Numbered from the stretch's first letter, positions 38,919-48,359 are shown. The stretch is 64,000 nt of DNA from Thiomicrorhabdus arctica DSM 13458 (GCF_000381085.1 NZ_KB905899.1:1240001-1304000), one strand, 5' to 3'. Made by a program: numbers and translations. The notes: a model not told the origin generated them from the sequence alone.

Positions 38919-39215
38919 TTAAGGATGGCTAGCACATTTTGGAGAAGCAGGTACCGTTGCTCGTATAGTCCACTCTTCAGGAGAGTATGTGTGTAATGCT
39001 AACGCATGAAACTGTGGCATTAAATCAGACAATACACGATATACGGCTTGCTGTCGTTTAACCTTACCGATGCCGTTAAAGCCTTCAGAAACCAGCGTCA
39101 TTTTAAAATGGGATTCGGGCGCTGGTCCAGAATGCATATGGCTCTCATTCAATAATTCAAAAAACACAATCTGAAAATTTTCGTTTATAGCTAGTTCAAT
39201 TTGTTGCTGTAGCAT
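38919..39215 (-). CDS. bolA: BolA family protein
   Basis: A 98-residue BolA-family protein. Residues 25-54 carry the family pattern SHMHSGPAPESHFKMTLVSEGFNG, followed by KVKRQQAVYRVLSDLM and FHALALHTYSPEEW with the conserved late histidine. BolA proteins pair with monothiol glutaredoxins in [2Fe-2S] trafficking and can act on envelope and growth-phase genes. Single gene, convergent with the preceding membrane protein gene. Whether it is BolA proper or IbaG-type is not certain; the extended C-terminal tail favours BolA. Confidence 0.88.
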   Translation of the reverse strand: MLQQQIELAINENFQIVFFELLNESHMHSGPAPESHFKMTLVSEGFNGIGKVKRQQAVYRVLSDLMPQFHALALHTYSPEEWTIRATVPASPKCASHP

Positions 39216-39403
39216 CTATGTCTATCCTGCTTTAAGGGTTTATGAGCTATTTTTAGTGCTCACGATGGCATCATTATAAACCCAACTTAATCCACATTGA
39301 TATCACTCGTACTGCGATGGGTTATAATACTAAGCATTCGTCATTAAAGTATTGACACAAAATCATTAACATTCATCTCATTTTTAATCAGTAGGTACCT
39401 ATT

Positions 39404-39919
39404 ATGTCCCTTTTAAAATCAACAATCATCCTGGGTTTATTTTTATTCAGCACATCACTCTACGCAGCGTCTACAAACGTTAATACACCTGAATTTAAAC
39501 TTAAACAAATGCCTGAGTTACAAGATCCTGTCACGGACCGCTTTCCAGGTGATCCTGCAGAGCATAAAGCGGTGTATATGTTCAATAAATCAGATGCGGG
39601 CTATCAGCACAGTATCCTGAACTCGATTCAATCAATGATTAAAAAATATGGCAGTAATGTCGATATTGCCGTTGTTGCAATCGGTCCTGGCTTGCATGTA
39701 CTCGCTAAGAAACCACAACGTAAAGTGGATCCTTTAACTTATGAACGGGTTGCAAGTTTTGCAAAAGATTACAATGTCCGTTGGATTGCATGCGGAAGCA
39801 CAATGCGAACGATTCATTGGACAGATGCAGATATGCGTCCATTTGCAGAGTATTCTGAAGTAGGTGCAGCCGCATTGATGGAACTGCAAGAAGAAGGTTA
39901 CAAATTATTAGTTTGGTAA
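39404..39919 (+). CDS. Exported DsrE-family protein
   Basis: A 171-residue precursor with a clear signal peptide (cleavage near LYA-AST). The mature domain has the DsrE/DsrF alpha/beta pattern: a first strand AVYMFNKSDAGYQHSILNSI, a second VDIAVVAIGPGLHVLAKK and a third VRWIACGSTMRTIHW, with one cysteine (ACGSTM). Periplasmic single-domain DsrE proteins are common in sulfur oxidisers, with no established substrate. A TATAAT-like hexamer lies about 75 bp upstream. Single gene. Confidence 0.75.
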   Translation: MSLLKSTIILGLFLFSTSLYAASTNVNTPEFKLKQMPELQDPVTDRFPGDPAEHKAVYMFNKSDAGYQHSILNSIQSMIKKYGSNVDIAVVAIGPGLHVLAKKPQRKVDPLTYERVASFAKDYNVRWIACGSTMRTIHWTDADMRPFAEYSEVGAAALMELQEEGYKLLVW

Positions 39920-40010
39920 AAAACCCAGGCCGACTATCTTCTTAACCCAAGGAGACTGTTAATCCAATACTAACAGCGCTTTTTGGTACCTTGATACAGA
40001 TACTGGTAAT

Positions 40011-40032
40011 AAATGACCAGGCCTGGTCATTT
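40011..40032. repeat. Palindromic element, copy 6, perfect over 22 bp
   Basis: The best copy in the window: the ACCAGGCCTGGT core (40016-40027) with flanks AAATG / CATTT gives a perfect 22-bp palindrome. It lies between the convergent DsrE-family gene and the channel gene, 7 bp from the end of the latter. Confidence 0.95.
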
Positions 40033-40038
40033 CTTTAT

Positions 40039-40884
40039 TCAGGGTTTATTGAGCGGCTGTTGCGCTAATAAAATATCGAGTTTTTGGTGTAAGGCCGATA
40101 TTTCTGATTCGATACGAATTTCATAACACTCTTTCGCACTCTTCTCATCAGCAAGCGAGTCCGCTATATTTTCGGCTTCCATTTTCTTATGCTCTTCATC
40201 GAGCACTTCAACCACGATACCAATCATCATGTTCAAGAAGACAAATGCTGAGAAAAAGATAAACGTAATGAAATAAATCCAACTAAAACGGTATAAGGTC
40301 ATGGCCTCGTACATCACATCTGTCCAATCTTCAAAGGTGGCCACACGGAATAATGTTAAAAGAGAGACCCCTAGATCGCCCCATAAAACCGGATTTAGAT
40401 GTCCAAACAGTAAATTTCCGATCACTGCATACAAATAGAAAATAATAAACATGAGTAACGCGACATACCCCATTCTCGGCATCGCTGAAATTAAGGCGTT
40501 GACTAAAACGCGCAATTCGGGAATAAAGGAAATTAATCGCATGACACGGAAAAGACGTAACATTCGTGCAACCAAAGCATATTGTGAATCGTCTAATGGA
40601 ATTAGGCTGACCACGACAATGATAAAGTCAAAGATGTTCCAACCCTTTTTGAAAAAATCTGTAAAGCGTTGTTCTGCAGCCATACGAATAGTAAGCTCAA
40701 TGACAAAAAATAGAGTCACAGCATAGTCTAAAAATCGCAGTCCACCATCCAATAAAGGATGCAGTTCGTAGGTTCGAACTCCAATCACCAAAGATGAAAA
40801 AACAATCACACCGATGACAAATAACTCGAATACTTTGTTATCACGAATTTCTTGAAAACGTGCTTGGAACAATTCCCAACTCAT
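40039..40884 (-). CDS. Voltage-gated cation channel (NaChBac family) with calcium-like filter
   Basis: A 281-residue six-span channel monomer; four make a pore. The S4 sensor has arginines every third residue (R107, R110, R113, R116), and S5-S6 flank a pore loop with the filter TFEDWTD at residues 183-189. A C-terminal coiled coil (from about 225) is usual in this family. In NavAb the matching filter is TLESWSM; the two extra aspartates here match those introduced in the calcium-selective CavAb mutant (TLDDWSD), so calcium or mixed conduction is likely. Start chosen at the ATG 6 bp after GGAG. Confidence 0.92.
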   Translation of the reverse strand: MSWELFQARFQEIRDNKVFELFVIGVIVFSSLVIGVRTYELHPLLDGGLRFLDYAVTLFFVIELTIRMAAEQRFTDFFKKGWNIFDFIIVVVSLIPLDDSQYALVARMLRLFRVMRLISFIPELRVLVNALISAMPRMGYVALLMFIIFYLYAVIGNLLFGHLNPVLWGDLGVSLLTLFRVATFEDWTDVMYEAMTLYRFSWIYFITFIFFSAFVFLNMMIGIVVEVLDEEHKKMEAENIADSLADEKSAKECYEIRIESEISALHQKLDILLAQQPLNKP

Positions 40885-41063
40885 TTTTAACTCCACCCTT
40901 ATTTATAATGAATTATGGTCAAGAGATGAACTCTAAACAATAATGAAACCTTTCTAAAATTTTGGCTATTTTACTGTATTCGCATTTTAAAATAGTTGTT
41001 AAAATAGCTTTTTAAAATTGAATGACCATTCGAAACAATTCAACGAAATAATAGGAGTATACG

Positions 41064-41315
41064 ATGGCTAAAATCACGGTAGTGGGACAAGGAGACTGCG
41101 AGTTTGATGGAGAATTTTCAATGTTAGAGGCATTGGATGAAGGTGGTTTTGATATGCCTTATAGTTGTCGTGGAGGTAATTGCGGTGCCTGTAGCGTTCG
41201 TCTAATTTCTGGTGAGGTGGTTGAGATTCAAACCCCTGTCTATGATTCCGGTGAAGGCGAAATTCTAACCTGTAGCTGCATTCCGGTTAGTGATGTCGTT
41301 ATTGAACTGATTTAA
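41064..41315 (+). CDS. Plant-type [2Fe-2S] ferredoxin
   Basis: An 83-residue soluble ferredoxin. The cluster ligands C35, C40, C43 and C70 (or C72) follow the plant/mitochondrial-type pattern CRGGNCGAC...C. It is shorter than most isolated plant-type ferredoxins and close in style to the ferredoxin domains attached to reductases, with a one-residue-longer C-S-C ending. Redox partners are unknown: no oxygenase or reductase gene is adjacent. AGGAG precedes the ATG, and a strong terminator follows. Confidence 0.92.
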   Translation: MAKITVVGQGDCEFDGEFSMLEALDEGGFDMPYSCRGGNCGACSVRLISGEVVEIQTPVYDSGEGEILTCSCIPVSDVVIELI

Positions 41316-41397
41316 GCCTCACACATTACAAGTGAGAGTCGATTCAAATAGCCTCACTCGACCTAGCTAATTTGATCCTGCTTAAATTTTCAGACAT

Positions 41398-41427
41398 AAA
41401 AAAGCCCCAAATAAATGGGGCTTTTTT
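41398..41427. terminator. Bidirectional terminator between ferredoxin gene and pstS
   Basis: Perfect 11-bp stem AAAAAAGCCCC / GGGGCTTTTTT with an 8-base loop, between convergent genes. Confidence 0.95.
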
Positions 41428-41463
41428 AGTTTTACAGTCAAATCGAATCAAATAGTTTAAATC

Positions 41464-42432
41464 TTATTTGATTTTGTTTAACTCTTTTTGTGCAACAGCT
41501 ACTGGTAATGGGATATAACCATCTTTAGCAACATCTTGCTGACCTTTTTCAGAAAGAACCAACTTAAGGAACTCTTTAACAACAGGCTCTAGAGGCTTGT
41601 TAGGTGCTTTGTTTACATAAACATAAAGCAGACGAGCTAATGGGTAAGTACCATCAACTGCGTTCGCTGGATTAGCTTCGATAAAAGCGCCACCGTCTTT
41701 CTTCGTCAGAGGGACAGCCTTAACACCAGCCGTTCTATAACCGATACCTGAATAACCAATACCGTTTAATGAAGCTGAAACAGACTGTACAACAGAAGCT
41801 GAACCAGGTTGCTCATTTACAGAAGACTTATAATCTCCTTTACAAAGCGCTTTTTTCTTGAAGTAACCATAAGTTCCTGACACGGAATTACGACCGTAAA
41901 TTTGGATACTCTTATTTCCTAAATTACCCTTAACGCCAGCTTCACCCCAAGTTGTGATGTCAGCTTTAGTACCACATTTACGTGTTGAAGAGAAAATTGC
42001 ATCGACTTGAGGAAGAGATAGACCCTTAATTGGGTTATCTTTATGAACGTAAACCGCTAAAGCATCGATTGCAACGGCAACTTTTGTTGGCTTATAACCG
42101 TGCTTATGCTCAAACATTGCAATTTCTTTAGACTTCATCTGACGACTCATCGGACCGATGTTAGATGTACTTTCAGTCAATGCTGGTGGTGCAGTAGAAG
42201 AACCCGCGGCCTGAATTTGGATATTCACATTAGGGTAAGTACGTTTGAACTCTTCAGCCCATAATGTCATTAAGTTAGCCAATGTATCTGACCCTACAGA
42301 AGAAAGGTTCCCTGAAACACCTGATACTTTTTGGTAAGGTGCTAATGCTGTTTCACTTGCATAAGAAACTAACGGTGCCGCTAAAGTTGCTACAGAAAGG
42401 CCTAATGCCATAACGATTTGAGATTTTTTCAT
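41464..42432 (-). CDS. pstS: Phosphate-binding protein PstS
   Basis: The periplasmic phosphate-binding protein of the Pst transporter. The 322-residue precursor has a signal peptide ending near YASE. The family's phosphate-contact motifs [22 protein letters not shown] and [18 protein letters not shown] (about residues 152-169) are present. The start is set by GGAG 7 bp upstream of the ATG; the frame opens 12 codons earlier but without a signal-like start. It stands apart from pstCAB, separated by a Pit-type transporter, and has three Pho-box repeats upstream. Confidence 0.95.
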   Translation of the reverse strand: MKKSQIVMALGLSVATLAAPLVSYASETALAPYQKVSGVSGNLSSVGSDTLANLMTLWAEEFKRTYPNVNIQIQAAGSSTAPPALTESTSNIGPMSRQMKSKEIAMFEHKHGYKPTKVAVAIDALAVYVHKDNPIKGLSLPQVDAIFSSTRKCGTKADITTWGEAGVKGNLGNKSIQIYGRNSVSGTYGYFKKKALCKGDYKSSVNEQPGSASVVQSVSASLNGIGYSGIGYRTAGVKAVPLTKKDGGAFIEANPANAVDGTYPLARLLYVYVNKAPNKPLEPVVKEFLKLVLSEKGQQDVAKDGYIPLPVAVAQKELNKIK

Positions 42433-42510
42433 CTTGTTGCTCCAGAAGATTTGTAAACACAATTTCATTTAATTCGAGGGCTATTCTAGAGTAGCTTCAT
42501 AAAACTACGT

Positions 42511-42538
42511 TGACAGAAATATGACAAGTATGTGACAT
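42511..42538 (-). promoter_or_regulatory. Three tandem PhoB half-sites upstream of pstS
   Basis: On the minus strand, TGTCA occurs three times at exact 11-bp spacing (forward-strand TGACA at 42511, 42522 and 42533): the tandem repeat read by PhoB dimers. The full sequence is ATGTCACATAC-TTGTCATATTT-CTGTCAA. It lies about 80 bp before the pstS ATG. Two overlapping Pho boxes are likely, giving strong phosphate-starvation induction. Confidence 0.88.
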
Positions 42539-42697
42539 CCAATTCCATAACAATTCCGATAATAAATACACCCTTTCTTATTTAAAAGCAACAGGCAGTT
42601 GGTAATTGTCAAAAAAGTATAATATTCCTTTTGAAGGGCTTTATTTTTATATACAATTCACGGATCAAATTTAATCAAATAATCGAGTCTAAATTTT

Positions 42698-44269
42698 ATG
42701 GAACTTCGAAATATCAATGACCTTGAAAAAGCGACCTTAAGTGGCCGTAAAGAGATGCTCCGTTTCGGGATTGCTCTATTCTTCATTATTGGAATCATTC
42801 TCTTCACCTCAGGCATGCAAAATGGTACAGGGGTCATGAGCGTAGAACTGATCGTTGCAGCCATGATTGGTGGCTATATGGCACTTAATATCGGTGCTAA
42901 CGATGTTGCAAATAATGTTGGACCTGCGGTTGGCTCTAAAGCATTAACCTTAACCGGTGCTATTATATTAGCGGCGATCTTTGAATCTGCAGGTGCCTTA
43001 ATCGCTGGTGGAGATGTTATCAGCACCATTAAAAAAGGCATTATAGACCCTGGATTGATCAATGATCCACAGACCTTTATCTGGTTAATGATGGCAGCTC
43101 TATTGGCTGCCGCTTTATGGTTAAACATTGCGACGGCATTAGGTGCACCAGTATCAACCACACACTCGATTGTGGGTGGTGTTTTAGGTGGCGGCATCGC
43201 CGCCGCCGGTTGGGACATTGCGAACTGGAACCAGGTAGGGGCCATTGCCGCTAGCTGGATTATCTCTCCCTTGTTAGGAGGTTTGATTGCCGCTGGGTTC
43301 CTAATGTGGATCAAACGTAGCATTACCTATAAAGATGATATGGTAAACGCTGCCAAGAGAACCTTACCGTTGTTGATTGCGATAATGGCTTGGGCTTTCT
43401 CAACCTACTTGGTGATGAAAGGTCTGAAAAAGATCTGGAAGGTTGATTTTGAAATTGCCCTATTAATCGGTTTTGGGATTGCTGTTGCAGTTTACCTAAC
43501 TGTTCGACCACTGATAACGCGTCAAGCAAACTACTTGCAAAACAGCAAACGCAGTGTCAACACATTGTTTACTATCCCGTTAATTTTTGCAGCGGCTTTA
43601 TTAAGTTTTGCACATGGCGCGAACGATGTCGCCAATGCGGTTGGACCGCTGGCGGCGATTAACGATGCCATTAACTCTCAAGGCATCCATGCTAAGGCTG
43701 AGATTCCTTTATGGATTATGGTGATTGGTGCGATTGGTATCAGCTTAGGTTTACTACTATTTGGCCCTAAATTGATTCGCACCGTTGGCTCTGAAATCAC
43801 TGAACTTGACCAAATGCGCGCTTATTCAGTTGCTATGGCAGCCTCGATTACAGTGATTATTGCGTCACAGCTTGGCCTCCCTGTCAGCTCAACCCACATT
43901 GCAGTGGGGGGCATTTTCGGAGTAGGTTTTTTACGTGAATACTTAAAGCGTAGTTATGCTAAAGCCATTCAAGAGATAAAAGACCATCACCAAGGTGAGG
44001 ATGAGGAGGAAGTCAATGCTTACATTCGACGTTTCGCGAATGCCTCCATTGCTGAAAAGAAATACATGCTTTCGCAACTGAAACAGAAAGAAGCTGAAGT
44101 TGAGTTAAGTAAAAAAGAACGCAAGAGTTTAAATAAAGTTTACCAAACGGAACTGGTTAAACGCTCGGCATTCTTAAAAATTGTGACCGCCTGGGTCGTT
44201 ACCGTTCCGGCTTCCGCAGGAATGGCGGCACTCATTTACTTTGCGATTCGCGGCATGATGATTCCTTAA
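42698..44269 (+). CDS. Pit-family inorganic phosphate transporter
   Basis: A 523-residue secondary transporter of the PiT family, which moves metal-phosphate or phosphate with H+ or Na+. The duplicated family signature is clear: GANDVANNVGPAVGSKAL near residue 67 and GANDVANAVGPLAAINDA near 308. About ten membrane spans surround a cytosolic loop, followed by a charged tail rich in Lys and Glu (about 430-490) and a last span. It is divergent from pstS and shares the region that contains the Pho boxes, though these point toward pstS. Confidence 0.95.
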   Translation: MELRNINDLEKATLSGRKEMLRFGIALFFIIGIILFTSGMQNGTGVMSVELIVAAMIGGYMALNIGANDVANNVGPAVGSKALTLTGAIILAAIFESAGALIAGGDVISTIKKGIIDPGLINDPQTFIWLMMAALLAAALWLNIATALGAPVSTTHSIVGGVLGGGIAAAGWDIANWNQVGAIAASWIISPLLGGLIAAGFLMWIKRSITYKDDMVNAAKRTLPLLIAIMAWAFSTYLVMKGLKKIWKVDFEIALLIGFGIAVAVYLTVRPLITRQANYLQNSKRSVNTLFTIPLIFAAALLSFAHGANDVANAVGPLAAINDAINSQGIHAKAEIPLWIMVIGAIGISLGLLLFGPKLIRTVGSEITELDQMRAYSVAMAASITVIIASQLGLPVSSTHIAVGGIFGVGFLREYLKRSYAKAIQEIKDHHQGEDEEEVNAYIRRFANASIAEKKYMLSQLKQKEAEVELSKKERKSLNKVYQTELVKRSAFLKIVTAWVVTVPASAGMAALIYFAIRGMMIP

Positions 44270-44295
44270 AGCTTAGCTACCTCACCAGTAGACTA

Positions 44296-44319
44296 AAAAG
44301 GGAGCCTCGGCTCTCTTTT
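44296..44319 (+). terminator. Terminator of the Pit transporter gene
   Basis: Stem AAAAGGGAGCC / GGCTCTCTTTT (one G-U pair) with a 2-base gap between the arms; the actual RNA loop will open a pair or two. It is followed by TGTATGT rather than a long T-run, but the arm itself ends in TTTT. Confidence 0.8.
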
Positions 44320-44385
44320 GTATGTCTAGCTGTTATGCAGATGAGTGGCTAAAAGCGGACACCAAAACGTCACGCTAAGAGAATG

Positions 44386-44397
44386 GCCAGGCCTGGT
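44386..44397. repeat. Palindromic element, copy 7 (one mismatch)
   Basis: GCCAGGCCTGGT, differing from the core at the first base; flanks are not complementary. Confidence 0.8.
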
Positions 44398-44613
44398 AGA
44401 GTGAGAAATAAGACTTAAAATTCAGATTTTCTTAATCTCGATCATTCAGCGAAAGAAAGGTGACAATTTAAGCGAAGTCGACAATCCAAACAGACCATTA
44501 TTAGAATGGTCTTCTTAAACTACATACATAGAACCACAGTGGACAGACTTAACTTTCTTAAGTTTCGTAAGTTTGAGTGTTTATGGGGAACATTTATAAA
44601 AGAGTGAAACTTT

Positions 44614-45903
44614 TTATTGAACAACAATATCCAAGGGGAAATCGCATTTAAAAACACTGCCTTTGCCGATCACGCTTTCAACCTTCAAGGTTGTACCGTG
44701 CTGTTCTAGAACATGCTTAACAATTGACAAACCGAGCCCTGTACCACCTGTCACTCGTGAACGATCTTTGTCAACGCGATAAAAACGTTCAGTCAAGCGA
44801 GGAATATGTTCAGCGGCGATTCCCAACCCCTGGTCCTTCACTTCATAGTGCGCCCCCTCTTTATCCAGGTACCAGCGAATCGTGATATTGCCCCCTTCAG
44901 GAGAGTAACGAACCGCATTCGCCACCAGATTCATGAAAACACTCTTCAGCGGCTCGGTATAACCCTGTAACCTTAGGTCAGGACTTATCTCAAATACAAT
45001 ATGATGTGCATCACTTCCAAGCTGCCGAGCCTCAACACTGATATTTTGTAAAATTTCAGGAACATCGACACTCGTGGCGGCTGACGTGATCGAATCCGCT
45101 TCCATTGAGGAAAGGGTTAAGAGGTCTTCGATAATCGACTGCATCCGATTGGATTGGTTTTCCATGTGCTCTAAAGGGGTTTTCCAAAGGATCTGTTGTT
45201 CACCCGGCATATCCTGCATCAGCTCAAGATACCCTTTCAGAACCGTTAAAGGCGTTCTTAATTCATGTGAGGCATTAGCAATAAAATCACGTCTAATTTG
45301 AGCCAGCTGATAAAGTTCAGTAATGTCTCGTACCACCAACAACTTATGACTTTCAAAGTAGGGAATTATTTTGAGATCAAAAGTACGTTGCTTGCCCTGT
45401 AATGTGTTCAAAATAAGAGCTTCTTGAAAGTCGGTTATGTTCAAATACTCAATAAATTCAGGCTGACGAATAATACCTTCGACCTTACGACCTATATCCT
45501 GTCTACGTATACCCAACATTGATTCGGATGGTGTATTAAACCATTCAATATAGTTATTCTGGTCTAGTGAAACGATCGCATCCGGGATCTGCATTGAAGC
45601 GGCTTTAAATTGCTCTGATTTATACAGATGCAAATCCGCGTGTTTTTCAAGCGCACGTTGTTTTTTCGAAACCAGATAACTTAACTCACTCCAAAAACCA
45701 GAAGCGGGTGGAAAAGTTGCATAACTGCCGCCACTCATCCATCTTTCAAACTTCCGCATACTCCACAACTGTCGTCCCATATAGGAAAGCAGATATAAAA
45801 CAAAACAGACAATCCAAGCATTGGTTAACCAGGCGATAAACACCACAATCCATGCACTGGTGATGATCCAGGTGAGTTCTCGCTTAACGCCACTGGAGAG
45901 CAA
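44614..45903 (-). CDS. phoR: Phosphate regulon sensor kinase PhoR
   Basis: PhoR phosphorylates PhoB when phosphate is scarce, under control of PstSCAB and PhoU. The 429-residue protein has two closely spaced membrane segments (about residues 12-42), a charged linker, a PAS domain (about 100-195), the phospho-acceptor histidine H213 in ASHELRTPLT, and a HATPase domain with NAVRYSPEGG, DQGLGIA and GGTGLGLSIVKH. Layout equals E. coli PhoR. It follows phoB by 3 bp. Confidence 0.97.
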   Translation of the reverse strand: MLSSGVKRELTWIITSAWIVVFIAWLTNAWIVCFVLYLLSYMGRQLWSMRKFERWMSGGSYATFPPASGFWSELSYLVSKKQRALEKHADLHLYKSEQFKAASMQIPDAIVSLDQNNYIEWFNTPSESMLGIRRQDIGRKVEGIIRQPEFIEYLNITDFQEALILNTLQGKQRTFDLKIIPYFESHKLLVVRDITELYQLAQIRRDFIANASHELRTPLTVLKGYLELMQDMPGEQQILWKTPLEHMENQSNRMQSIIEDLLTLSSMEADSITSAATSVDVPEILQNISVEARQLGSDAHHIVFEISPDLRLQGYTEPLKSVFMNLVANAVRYSPEGGNITIRWYLDKEGAHYEVKDQGLGIAAEHIPRLTERFYRVDKDRSRVTGGTGLGLSIVKHVLEQHGTTLKVESVIGKGSVFKCDFPLDIVVQ

Positions 45904-45906
45904 CGT

Positions 45907-46605
45907 TTAAGCGTCCGTCACTGAAAAACGGTAACCTGAACCACGAATGGTTTGAATATAGTCTGCAACTTCCAAGGGTTCCAACAGCTTGCGTAAACGT
46001 CGAATATGCACATCTACGGTTCGATCTTCAACCACGACATTGGTGCCCCAGACTTCATCCAATAACTGACTGCGTGAGAATACACGATTAGGGTGAGTCA
46101 TAAAAAAGTGAATCAATCTAAACTCAGAAGGCCCTAAAGAGACTTCTTGTTGATCAATAAAAAAACGATGGCTGGTCAAATCCAATTGCATCTTGCCAGA
46201 TTCGATCCTGTCCGTTAGAGGTTTATCCGACAATTGACGGCGTAATAAGGCTTGTACACGAGCGACTAATGCACGAGGTGAAAAAGGCTTCACCACGTAA
46301 TCATCGGCACCAGAATCGAAGCCTTTAACCTGATCTTCTTCTTCACCACGCGCAGTCAGCATAATAATTGGCAAAGACTGTGTCTGGCTATTTTGGCGTA
46401 CTTTTTGGGCGAAAGCGACCCCTGACATACCTGGGAGCATCCAATCCAGTAAGATCAGATCAGGCTTATCCTCCAAGGCAATCTTCCAGCCTATTTCTGC
46501 ATCAGGGGCTTCGCGCACCAAGTATCCCGAAGCACTTAAAGTAAACTTTAGCATGTCACGAATAGCCGCTTCATCTTCTATAATCAGAATTATCTGTTGA
46601 CTCAC
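45907..46605 (-). CDS. phoB: Phosphate regulon response regulator PhoB
   Basis: A 232-residue OmpR/PhoB-type regulator. The receiver domain has the acidic pocket (EDE, 10-12) and the phosphorylation site D54 in LLDWMLPG, plus a switch lysine in VVKPFSP. The C-terminal winged helix includes RVFSRSQLLDEVWG and VDVHIRRLRKLLEP. It binds tandem 11-bp repeats such as those before pstS and pstC. It is cotranscribed with phoR (3 bp apart) and lies after phoU. Confidence 0.98.
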   Translation of the reverse strand: MSQQIILIIEDEAAIRDMLKFTLSASGYLVREAPDAEIGWKIALEDKPDLILLDWMLPGMSGVAFAQKVRQNSQTQSLPIIMLTARGEEEDQVKGFDSGADDYVVKPFSPRALVARVQALLRRQLSDKPLTDRIESGKMQLDLTSHRFFIDQQEVSLGPSEFRLIHFFMTHPNRVFSRSQLLDEVWGTNVVVEDRTVDVHIRRLRKLLEPLEVADYIQTIRGSGYRFSVTDA

Positions 46606-46641
46606 TTAGTATTCCTCATTGAAATTCTAGACATTTTGGCC

Positions 46642-47373
46642 TTACTCTTTAACACCATCTAAAAATTCACTTAATTTGACGGTATCCATATTTCGGATAT
46701 CTCGACCTTCAACCAAATAAACAACACTTTCCGTTAGGTTAACGACATGATCCGTTATACGTGAACAGGCTCTGACAGCATAAATCATCTCCATTAAATG
46801 CTCAGGAGAGTGTCCAGTTTTTTCAAAAGCTTCTTGAATTTCAGCCAATGCATGCTTCTGTACAAGTTCCATTCTTTCTTGATCATCCACTATATCAATG
46901 ATTTCGGATAAATCCAGACACGAAAATGCATTTAGAGATTTTTTTAGGTTCTCTACGCCGCATGACGCAATCTCAACTAACCCTTTAAACCCTGGTAAAC
47001 TCGAGCATTGAACACGTTGTTTAGCCATTCTTGAGGAAAGCTTTGAAGCAATTACGGCCTCATCACCGATACGCTCTAAATCGACAGCCATGCGAATTGA
47101 GATAATAATCAAGCGTAAATCAGATGCTCTTGGCTGCTGTCTTGCTAAGACCATTGCACAAAGACGATCAATTTCCATCTCTTCTCTATTGACGATTTTA
47201 TCCAGTTGCTTAACTTTCTTAGCAATCGATCTATCATCACAGGTTGTCGCTTCTAACAAATAATCAAGCTGCCTCTCTACCAAACCACCCATTTCGAGTA
47301 CTTGATTGAATAATGCTTCTAAGTTGCGATTAAGCTGTCCTGAAATATGTTCATTAAATTGTCCTCTCTCCAT
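46642..47373 (-). CDS. phoU: Phosphate signalling protein PhoU
   Basis: PhoU connects the Pst transporter to PhoR and restrains phosphate uptake. The 243-residue protein is two tandem three-helix bundles, each with the family's acidic metal-binding D-x-E/D-x-x-D motif (for example ERIGDEAV, about 101-108, and SRITDHVVNL in the second bundle). The start ATG (47371-47373) has GAGGAG 6 bp upstream. Lies between pstB and phoB in a pstC-pstA-pstB-phoU-phoB-phoR order. Confidence 0.97.
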   Translation of the reverse strand: MERGQFNEHISGQLNRNLEALFNQVLEMGGLVERQLDYLLEATTCDDRSIAKKVKQLDKIVNREEMEIDRLCAMVLARQQPRASDLRLIIISIRMAVDLERIGDEAVIASKLSSRMAKQRVQCSSLPGFKGLVEIASCGVENLKKSLNAFSCLDLSEIIDIVDDQERMELVQKHALAEIQEAFEKTGHSPEHLMEMIYAVRACSRITDHVVNLTESVVYLVEGRDIRNMDTVKLSEFLDGVKE

Positions 47374-47431
47374 AATTCTCTCCTCAAATTTATACAATGA
47401 CCGATTCTAGTTGTTGAAACAATCGGTTCAA

Positions 47432-48262
47432 TTAGCCATAACGACCGGTAATGTAATCCTCTGTGCGCTTGACTTTTGGATTGGTAAATAAATTGTCGGT
47501 AGAGGAATATTCGATCAACTCCCCCATATACATAAAAGCGGTGTAGTCAGAAACACGCGCCGCTTGTTGCATATTGTGGGTAACGATCAGTATAGTGAAA
47601 TCCTTCTTCAGTTCAAATATCAGTTCTTCAATCGCTAAGGTTGAAATAGGATCCAGGGCTGAAGTCGGTTCATCCAACAATAAAACATCTGGTTTGATGG
47701 CAATTGCCCGAGCAATACATAATCTTTGTTGCTGTCCACCCGACATAGCAAGCGCATTATCATCCAGACGATCCTTCGCCTCTTCCCATAGTCCAGCACT
47801 CTTTAAAGCCCACTCTACCGTCTCATCCAGTAACGCCTTGTCTTTAATACCCTGTAGCCGTAGGCCGTAACAAACATTTTCATAGATTGACTTTGGAAAT
47901 GGATTTGGCTTCTGAAAAACCATGCCTACTCGTCGGCGCAATGCTGACACATCCATCTGCTTTTCATACATATCATCACCGTGCAGAGCCATTTTACCCT
48001 CTACGCTAACGATATCAATTAAATCATTCATGCGGTTAAAACAACGCAACAATGTCGATTTTCCACAACCAGAAGGACCAATAAAAGCAGTCACTCTGTT
48101 TTCTGGCACCAGCATATTCACATTACTTAACGCTTGCTTATCACCATAATAAAGATTCCAATTTTTAACTTCTATGGCAATTTTTTCATTTTCCAATGAT
48201 AAGGCTTTATTCGATCTGTCTAATGCGATATTCATCTTTGCTTCACTCATGATTTGACTCAT
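47432..48262 (-). CDS. pstB: Phosphate ABC transporter ATP-binding protein PstB
   Basis: The ATPase of the Pst transporter. The 276-residue protein has Walker [10 protein letters not shown], the PstB-specific [14 protein letters not shown]-loop, the ABC signature MSGGQQQR, and Walker [13 protein letters not shown]. An N-terminal extension of about 25 residues precedes the core. Several in-frame ATGs occur in the first 10 codons, so the exact start is uncertain. phoU follows 58 bp downstream. Confidence 0.97.
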   Translation of the reverse strand: MSQIMSEAKMNIALDRSNKALSLENEKIAIEVKNWNLYYGDKQALSNVNMLVPENRVTAFIGPSGCGKSTLLRCFNRMNDLIDIVSVEGKMALHGDDMYEKQMDVSALRRRVGMVFQKPNPFPKSIYENVCYGLRLQGIKDKALLDETVEWALKSAGLWEEAKDRLDDNALAMSGGQQQRLCIARAIAIKPDVLLLDEPTSALDPISTLAIEELIFELKKDFTILIVTHNMQQAARVSDYTAFMYMGELIEYSSTDNLFTNPKVKRTEDYITGRYG

Positions 48263-48359
48263 CTCTTTTTGTTCAAATCTATTCCGTTTACCAGAGGCCT
48301 AACAGAATAGTAAAAATTTTATTAATGTTCCCAAAAAACCGCTATAAGACAAGCTTTCA

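Larger units (their letters stand above)
44270..44613. other. Intergenic region, Pit transporter / phoR, with palindrome copy 7
   Basis: A 344-bp gap between convergent genes with a terminator at 44296 and a palindromic element at 44386. The remaining 200 bp before phoR hold no ORF or convincing hairpin; an AAACTTACGAAACTTAAG-like run on the minus strand near 44560 is not recognised. Confidence 0.5.

Noticed and set aside
42874-43323. 149-residue open frame antisense to the Pit transporter gene
   Set aside because: Antisense shadow of a strongly conserved membrane gene; no ribosome-binding site.
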